Source: Corythucha ciliata
Lineage: Eukaryota; Arthropoda; Insecta; Hemiptera; Tingidae
Direction of reading: 5' to 3'
Length of the DNA: 64,000 bases
NCBI GenBank assembly: GCA_038030265.1
Contig: CM075940.1
Span: forward strand, 12,462,001 to 12,526,000
The notes under the pieces are model-generated. The model was not told the DNA's origin. It ran no database searches and worked only from the letters and a program-made list of their open reading frames with translations. Positions 57,036 to 64,000 of this stretch are shown here, in pieces. The translations under genes were made by a program, and so were the position numbers. Every line of letters begins with the position of its first letter. Position 1 is the stretch's first letter.

Positions 57036-57325
57036 AAAGGACACACTTTGACCACTGATCTAATAAATTCTCCTTGTGAGTTTTTGACCTTCAAAACACG
57101 AACAATATTGTCCTTGCCCGGATACACTTGTACGACTCTTGATGTTTTCCGTCGTAGAGGAGGGGAGTCGTCGACGAGAATGACGAGATCACCGATCTTT
57201 ATGTTTCTGGCTGGTGAAAACCATTTCGACTTGGATTGTAAAGTATGGAGATAATTTCGCGACTAAATCTTCCATATTCTTCTGAGTCGCTCTTTGAAGG
57301 AATTCCCATCTCGTTAAGAGCCTTT
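57036..57325 (-). pseudogene. BEL/Pao integrase C-terminal (DUF5641-like) remnant
   Basis: The minus strand reads NIKIGDLVILVDDSPP, VVQVYPGKDNIVRVLKVKN and VVKVCPLPIE before a TAA stop. This is the basic domain found after the integrase core in BEL/Pao pol. The upstream part (TRWEFLQRATQK, NYLHTLQSKSKWFS) is broken by a frameshift and by a TAG where Trp is usual. The rest of the element is missing on the right. It belongs to a different lineage from the two other BEL/Pao copies in the window. Confidence 0.8.
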
Positions 57326-59470
57326 TGTTCGAATCCAAAAGACTACACAAGAAATAAATTAACATATTATTATTATTATCATGGAGGAGTTAAGACGAGG
57401 GAGAGTAAATGTGATTCGAAAGGAGAATTGACACAACAGAACTCTTGCCCAGAACAGAAAACACTGTAGGAGGCTCGAAGAAAAAGGTTTCAGGGTTTGT
57501 GGGAGGCAAAGACAAACATGTTTGCAAAGCTTCTTGGGTTGCAATCACTAAAGCTATAACGAAGAAGTCAATAATGAAACACAAAACAAAACAAATTGAT
57601 TTAAATCGGATTTTGAGCTTTTTGAAAGAATAATGTAAAACATGGTAAACATTCTTTTTAAAAGATACTCATTTTCGACAATGAACGTGATGATTCATCC
57701 TGACCTTATAAATTCAAGTGCCTTTTCAACATTATTACTCCCAATCAGAATACGATCAGAAGTTCAATTTCATTAGTGTCTGAGACATCTGCTCGCTTTC
57801 AATTCAGATTCGCCAATAAATGAAATCGACGACTGCTAATAATGAGCAATATTGGAATAGAAAGAGGAAAAGATTTAAAGCAAATTCGAAACAATTTACT
57901 ATGATGTCAGTGCAAAGAGAAATGAAGTTTTCATCAACCACACAAATGAAACTCCCGTAAAGAGACAAAAATTCGACGTGATGAGAAAGAGGGCAGATTT
58001 CTCGTAAGTAGTGAGGTGGAGTGTGAGATGAGACCCTTTCGGCCAGCCCGCGTGTCTAACAGTGATGGTCCCAATGGTGTGGTGGAAGTTGGGATGGGGC
58101 GATGCCTTTTATAAAGCGGCTTACTATACCTTCCAAAATGAGCTACTCTTCTTTTTCCGCCGAACGCCCAAAACCTCTACTGAACTCAACATTATTATGT
58201 TGTTCGATTGCCTCTCTTGTATTCGCAGACTTATTTTTTCGTAACCTCATTTCGAAAGCTTAGGGATACCTTGTTACTTACCTTGCAGCACGAAAAAATA
58301 AGGGATTTTTTATAAGTTCAGTACAAGTTTCTCATTTGAACGGGAAAGCCACTATTATGGCTACTGTTCAAACTTGTACTGATATTTCTAAATTGACAGC
58401 TTGTGAAATACGGCATAAACAAACGCCCCCACACAAGTATAATTGTGTGTTTGTTTCCACTTTCCACCATTTGCCTGAAAACTGTAGCGGCAGCCTTTCA
58501 ATGGTGTAAAATCTGTCAATTATGCCTCAGAGAATGACACTTGGCCCAATAAACGTGACATTTTGCCCCTAAAGACTAAAACACCTGTGAGGTCCACCTG
58601 CCTCGAGGCTATTCCGGGCTGAAGATACCGAAGCCGCCGCCCGCAGGAAAATTCGTGTGGACCTGGAAAACGGACCGAAACGGCCAAAATCGCCGGATTC
58701 ACGGTGAAAACTCTTTCAACGGCTCGTCCGTTGGAAAAATCCGTTACCATTTTCCGATTACTCGTGATGAGAAAACCTGATATACGAGATTTCGTCCATT
58801 TTTTTTGCCGATTTCTGCCAATTTTCTCAAAGTGTTCCGATACGCACAAAACGCGATTTATGAGTCCCTAGGGCAATGTTGAAATGACAAATACTTGTCC
58901 TTAAGGGGCGTCAGCCCCCCTCAAAGTGGCTAAAAATGGGAGTTTTCGACCATTTTTCAAAATGCTTCGATTTGAGCTGTACACTGGTTATGAGTCCCTC
59001 CGACCGTTCTGATTTGAGAACTGCAGGCAGTTAGGGCTAAATTAGCCGGCGTTGTCTTTAATATTTAGTTTCGAGGTAAAACCGCCAAATTTGGGTTTTG
59101 ACTTGCTGAAAACTTAATTTCACGTTTCACAGATGTGATTCACTAAAAAAACATTTATTTTCGGCTGTGTACAAATCGAATTTCATGAGTTTGGCTTTTT
59201 CTATAAGATGATTTCGCGGGTTTTGCTCGCTAGAAACACAACTTTTCTGCATAAGACGATAGTGAGAGGGGGGGGGGGTGAACTTGTAAACTTTACATGT
59301 GTCTATCTCCCCCTCCCGAATCTCAACCAGACAGCAATAGCACGTGGTGCATCTGTCATCTTCGGCAAACCCCTAGATCGAGGGCTGGCTACGCCCCTGA
59401 TCACAAGTACGGATGACCTTATTTCGTAATTTTTAAAAAATATCATTAAACTTACAGTTTCACCGAAACT
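57326..59470. other. Spacer with a hairpin and a hAT-family end
   Basis: No gene is recognised. At 58318-58382 TCAGTACAAGTTT pairs with AAACTTGTACTGA around a 39 bp interior. A sequence ending GGCTGGCTACGCCCCTG at about 59399 is the right end of the hAT family seen at 50930, with a poly-G run 130 bp inside; its left end was not located. Confidence 0.4.
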
Positions 59471-59479
59471 CACATTTCG

Positions 59480-60120
59480 GCAAGAATTAAGACCCGAAAG
59501 TGGCGATGCCACGGATATACGGATAAGGAAATATTCGTCAGGATTTGGGCGCTTTTAGGGGCTGGCTACCCTTGAGACCCAAAACTTGCGACTTTGCTTG
59601 TAAAAATTAAGACTCTGAACTTGCAATTTCTCTGAAATAAAGACCCGAAACTGTAAATTTCGTTAATATTCAGCCAGGAAGCTTGCAATTTCGCTCTTTG
59701 GACCCATACTTTTCAACTCCATTTTGTTCTAAATGTTGTAATTACACGGTTACATTTCGCAAAAATATATAGACAAGAAACTTGAAATTTCGCTGGAAAA
59801 ACTACCAATTCCGTTAACACTTGGACTTAAAATTTGAAATTTCACGAAAATAAAGACCAGAAACATGTAATTTTGTATACGGAAAAAGCATAAAACTAGC
59901 GGTTTCGTGAATATTCAGCCTTAAAACTTTAAATTTTGTGGAAATTGCAGGCTTAGACCGTGGGTTTCGCCCCAAAACTGAACATTGCTCGAGTATTTAG
60001 ACCCGAAAATTACGATTTCGCAGATGTTTAGCTCCGAATGACCAGCATTCATCAAAAACTCCCACCTTTGACAGTAAATCGTTTGGTATAGGCTTCCAAT
60101 TTGTGCAAACTGTCAATATT
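59480..60120 (+). repeat. Family D array
   Basis: About 18 units of 30-35 bp built on GAAACTTGCAATTTCGC and 'aaataaagacccg'. Found only here in the window. Strongly diverged. Confidence 0.5.
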
Positions 60121-60326
60121 GCTCAGAACATAACAATTTTTGACCAATGAATAAATTTGATACCGGCAGAAACTTACTAGGTTGCGACATCTGGTAATTA
60201 TAGGCCACTCAAACTGACTGTCCTCCACGAAAATGTCCGTATTTCACTAGAAACTTGTAGTATTCTAGTCATTCAAAAAGATTATCTATATAAACACGGT
60301 AACTTCCAAAATATAATTTAATTAAA

Positions 60327-60619
60327 TGTCGTATGTTACTTTATAATTTTTGTTTATACTGTAGTCGATCTACATCATTTTCTTCCCCTTCAAGACCGTT
60401 TTTAGCACTCTGATTCGCGTTTAAAATTTGCTGGGTGTTAAGTCGTGAATTAGGGATTAATTGAATATTTTAAATAGAGAGAATAAAAGTAGACTGTAAT
60501 CCATATCGCATCACAAAAACAAGTGAATTCCTTTTATTGATTATTAAATCTTCCCAGGTAGGTTACAAAAACTATTCTTTTTATATTTTATTTTATTTTT
60601 TTTGCGTTGTGTGCAAACA
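60327..60619 (-). repeat. Putative 3' LTR of the right-edge BEL/Pao
   Basis: On the minus strand the purine tract AAGGTGGGGAGAAAA (60620-60634) is followed by TGTTTGCACACAACGC, which I take as the LTR start. The end at 60327 (ACATACGACA) is the best CA terminus but cannot be confirmed without the 5' LTR. An AATAAAA poly(A) signal is near 60533. Confidence 0.55.
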
Positions 60620-60718
60620 TTTTCTCCCCACCTTGAAATAACGATTTCAAAATTAAACCCCAAAATTGAACGTTAATGAAGAAATTGAATTTTTCATCCG
60701 AAAGAAAAACAAAGTTAG

Positions 60719-62156
60719 TCAATTGTCCAAAATTGGGCATAGCTTCACAACAGGTCGCTTCAGCTCATGTCCATTTCCGATGTGAAGCGTGGCAACTCTT
60801 GCCACTCCGTCGTTGCCAACGTGAAGCTCTTTGATACGAGCCAATTTCCATTGAGTTGGCTTTGTGTTTTCGTCTTTGATAGTTACAAGTGTCCCAACAG
60901 GAAGATTACTTCGAGGAAACCTCCATTTATTTCTTTTCTGAAGAGCTGAGAGGTATTCAGAGCTCCATCTTTTCCAAAATTGTTGAAATAGTTGTTGTAC
61001 TCGATTCCATCTGTGTACGAGAGGTTTCTCATCCGACAAGTCCGTTTCCGTAGGCAGATTAATAGGTCCACCGATGAGGAAGTGCGCTGGCGTCAATGCA
61101 GCTGGGTCACTTGGGTCGTCCAAAATTGGCGTGATGGGGCGTGAATTGATGCACGCCTCTATCCCTGTGAGTAGTGTCATGGCTTCTTCAAACGTGCAGA
61201 TTATTCCGTTCATAGTCATGGCCATATGACGTTTGACAATTTTCACTGAGGCCTCCCCATAGACCTCCAAAATGTGGCGCGCCGGGAGGAATGAAATGCC
61301 ACGTAATCCCGAGATCAGTACATTCTTTGTGAATCATTTGGTCTGTGACTAGCGGTCTTAATTCCTTTTTAGCGGCGACAAAATTTGTCCCGTTGTCCGA
61401 GAATATAGCTCTGGAGACTCCTCTTCGAGCAAAGAACCTTCGTAAGGCTGCTAAGAATGCTTTCCCACTCATATCTGTTACCAGTTCCAAATGAACAGCC
61501 TTAACCGCGAAACACACAAAAACTGCAATGTAAGCCTTTTGTCTCACCGATTTCCTTGTGCCGACTTTTATCCAAATTGGTCCACAGAAGTCAACACCTG
61601 TGTTTTCAAAGCATCGACCCATCGATACTCTTTCCTTGGGTAATGGCGCCATATACGGATGTATGGCGTTAGGCACCGCCCTCCTGCAGATTACACATCC
61701 GTGAACAACAGCTTTCGCTGCGCTTTTACCGTTAATAGGCCAAAACTCAGCTCTAACCAAACTTAGTAAGGCTTGGGGACCAACGTGAAAATATTTTTTA
61801 TGATAGTCCGATAGAATTAGCTGTGTTATTTTGTGTTTATATGGTAGGAGAACGGGATGCTTCCTCGCTTCCGAAATGTTAGCGTTGTTTAGCCGCCCAC
61901 CCACTCTTAAAATTCCGTTTTCATCAGAGAATGCAGCTATCGGCAAGAGCTTACTGTCTTTAGATAGTAACTTTCCCTTCGCCAACCGAGAAACCTCTTT
62001 TGGGAATGCTTCTGCTTGAACGAGCTTCAAAACTGCAAACTTCGCTTCTTTCAATTCTTCTGACGATAAAAATCCGAGCCGTTTTGTAACAGTCATCCGA
62101 GCTTTGCAATTATGGCTAAATCTTAAAATGTAAGCCACAATTCGTAAAAGAGTTGA
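60719..62156 (-). pseudogene. BEL/Pao integrase and C-terminal domain with one frameshift
   Basis: The zinc-binding N-terminus (YHKKYFHVGPQALL, then HGCVICRR) precedes the core: first Asp in TGVDFCGPIW, second in IFSDNGTNF. The catalytic Glu lies just past the break, where the frame changes at the C run 61255-61258. After it come the core end (CINSRPITPI) and the basic C-terminal domain (LPVGTLVTIKDENTKP, PVVKLCPILDN), ending in TGA at 60719. The segment reads in the same frame as the upstream RT segment across the TGA at 62157. A one-base homopolymer error in the assembly would also explain the frameshift. Confidence 0.85.
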
Positions 62157-62159
62157 TCA

Positions 62160-64000
62160 ATTAGAATAACGCGTCGTAACGCCCATTTCATCAGTTTGGA
62201 CTGGGAGAGAATAAGTGAGTTTTTTTGTCTCAGGACAATTCAAAAGTGTCCTCTTCCAGGTTGGCCAGACTCGTTGATTTGATTTTAAAAATTGTGGTCC
62301 TTCCCACCAAAGTTGATTTTTTGTAAATTCCGTCGTCACTTCTACCCTTGAAGCGATGTCAGCAGGATTTTCGTGCGAAGCTACGTGATGCCACTGTTTC
62401 GGGTTTGTCGATTCTTGTATGATTGAAACCCTGTTGCCAACAAACGTCTTCCATTGTTTAGGACAACCATTTATCCACGAGAGAACTATTTCCGAATCCG
62501 TCCAGCAATGAAAATCAAGACCAGAATGTACCTTTAATTCCTTCAAATGGCTCAAGAGTTTGACTAGAAGAACTGCAGCCAAAAGTTCACACCGAGGCAG
62601 CGTAACCAAGTTTAGAGGGCATACTCTTGCTTTAGCCATCAACAGTCGTGACGAAAATTCTTTCTTCATGTCATCCCAGGACCGAATATAAATGCACGCT
62701 CCATATGCCTTTTCTGAACTGTCACAAAATCCATGAACTTCAGCGTATGTGAAATGACGTGTCACAACGCTACGAGGAATTCGAATTGGACCCACCTCTT
62801 CGAATCGTTTTCGAAAAACTAACCATTTTTCTTTCAGTGAATCCGGTAGTTGGTCGTCCCACGAGATAGACTCTCTCCACAGTTCTTGAAGATACATTTT
62901 TCCTCGAATCAATAATGGCGCCAACAATCCCAGCGGGTCCCAATACCCGTTAATGTCTGACAAAATCGACCGTTTCGTGACTGAAGATCGCTTCCAACTC
63001 GATATTTCGAAAATTAATTGATCAGCCGAGGGATTCCAGGTGATTCCCAAAGCTCTAATAGGCTCGTCACCACCGAGGTTAACACAGAAGTGTTCAATGG
63101 GAGCTCCCGACAACGCTCCAGATTCGCTCATCTTAGCCATGAACTCGGGGGAGTTGGAACACCATTTCCTGAGAATAAAATTCTTTTCAGCCAGGATTTT
63201 GTAGAGTTTCTGCTGGGTCGTTAGTAAGTCGTCTAGTGAATCACACCCGGTTACCAAATCGTCCATAAAAAATTGTTTTTTAATGATTCGAGACATTTCT
63301 GGTTCCTTTTCTTGAATATCGTCCGCAATATAATGCAGGCACCTTATAGCCAAATAAGGAGCAGGAGCTGTTCCGCACGTTACCGTATTAAATTTGTAAT
63401 GCCCGATCAATTTATTAGGATCCTCTCTCCAAAGAATTCGTTGGAAGTGCCGATCTGACTCCGATACCCAAATTTGCCGAAACATTTTCGCAACATCTGC
63501 GGTTAATCCGAAACGTGAAAACCGAAATGGAACCAATACATCTGAAATATCGTTTTGTAACACCGGTCCGACCATAAGAGCATCATTCAGACTTAAGTTT
63601 TTGTCTCCTCTGAACGAAGCATTGAAAACGACTCTGAGACTCGTGGTGGAGCTCTCCCTCAAAACTGCATGATGTGGCAGGTAGTAATTAGGCCTTTCTA
63701 TCTCTTCAATTGGTAGTCTCTCCATGTGACCGAGTTCTATGTACTCATTTATGAACGCAAGGTACCTTTTCTTTAGTTCCGGATTTTTCTTAAAACGTGC
63801 TTCAAGAGCAAAAAATTGTTTCCGCGCACCGAATATGGAATTTCCGAGTTCCTCCGGGGAAATTTTAAATGGAAGTGAAATAATGAACCTTTGATCATGG
63901 TGAAATTGAACCGTATTTTTAAAATGATACTCACACTGTAGGTTTTCTTCCGTTCGCCTAGACGATTGAGAAGGCAGAGTCTTAGCCTCCGATGAAAACT
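62160..64000 (-). CDS. BEL/Pao reverse transcriptase and RNase H, 5' end outside the window
   Basis: An open frame continues to the window edge. The RT shows HHAVLRESSTTSLRVVFNAS, the first catalytic Asp in FGLTADVAKMFRQI, and FFMDD (the YMDD box with Phe) at about 63255. The connection region has RALGITWNPSADQLIFE and DPLGLLAPLLIRGKM. RNase H residues appear in RCELLAAVLLVKLL and HCWTDSEIVLSWI. Upstream of the first Met in the frame (63725) the sequence still reads as pol (RYLAFINEYIELGHM), so that Met is not the real start. It makes a polyprotein copied from the element's RNA. The frame stops at TGA 62157-62159. Confidence 0.9.

Larger units (their letters stand above)
60327..64000 (-). mobile_element. 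BEL/Pao LTR retrotransposon, nearly intact, runs off the right edge
   Basis: The 3' LTR, purine tract, integrase with C-terminal domain, RNase H and RT are visible in order on the minus strand. Only two breaks interrupt pol in the window: an in-frame TGA at 62157-62159 between RNase H and integrase, and one extra base in a C run at 61255-61258 near the end of the integrase core. The gag, protease and 5' LTR should lie beyond 64000. The high integrity suggests a fairly recent insertion. Confidence 0.88.

Overview
This is a 64 kb piece of a repeat-rich animal (metazoan) nuclear genome. The genes are split by GT-AG introns. The proteins are animal orthologues: SepSecS, a PEST-type protein tyrosine phosphatase, ANKLE1, NUDT2 and an SLC24-type Na/Ca(K) exchanger. 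BEL/Pao, LTR/gag, LINE, hAT and PIF/Harbinger-like elements surround them. A selenocysteine-synthesis gene together with abundant BEL/Pao suggests an invertebrate, perhaps a crustacean or other non-holometabolan arthropod. The species cannot be named from the sequence alone.

Layout. Positions 1-16 kb hold no recognised gene. They contain blocks of short, degenerate, locally tandem motifs (called families A-F here) punctuated by a 1.8 kb hAT-like element with a second one nested inside, and by a Harbinger-like MITE. SepSecS (+) runs from 16.0 to 26.6 kb in nine exons. Its 5.1 kb first intron carries a foldback element, a family C array and a Harbinger-like foldback element. Its seventh intron carries a decayed BEL/Pao element in antisense. 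A young LTR retrotransposon that encodes gag but no pol lies at 30.1-34.6 kb, with a tRNA-Leu primer site. Next comes a compact cluster of four genes in alternating orientation: PTPN12-like (-, ten exons, 874 aa), ANKLE1 (+, six exons, 535 aa), NUDT2 (-, three exons, 140 aa) and the first coding exon of an SLC24 exchanger (+). The pairs are divergent over about 0.5 kb promoter gaps, and ANKLE1 and NUDT2 converge with stops 41 bp apart. From 49 to 64 kb there is a hAT element with a perfect 8 bp target duplication, a LINE fragment, further arrays, a BEL/Pao 3' remnant and a nearly intact BEL/Pao pol that runs off the right edge.

The most unusual aspect is the array DNA. Six motif families of roughly 18-35 bp recur in both orientations in different combinations. 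They fill the first introns of SepSecS, PTPN12-like and NUDT2, and one A+F block lies inside a bounded hAT element, which suggests how arrays could move. All exon models come from reading splice sites and conserved residues by eye. The summed exon lengths of the three complete multi-exon models with both ends and of ANKLE1 are divisible by three.
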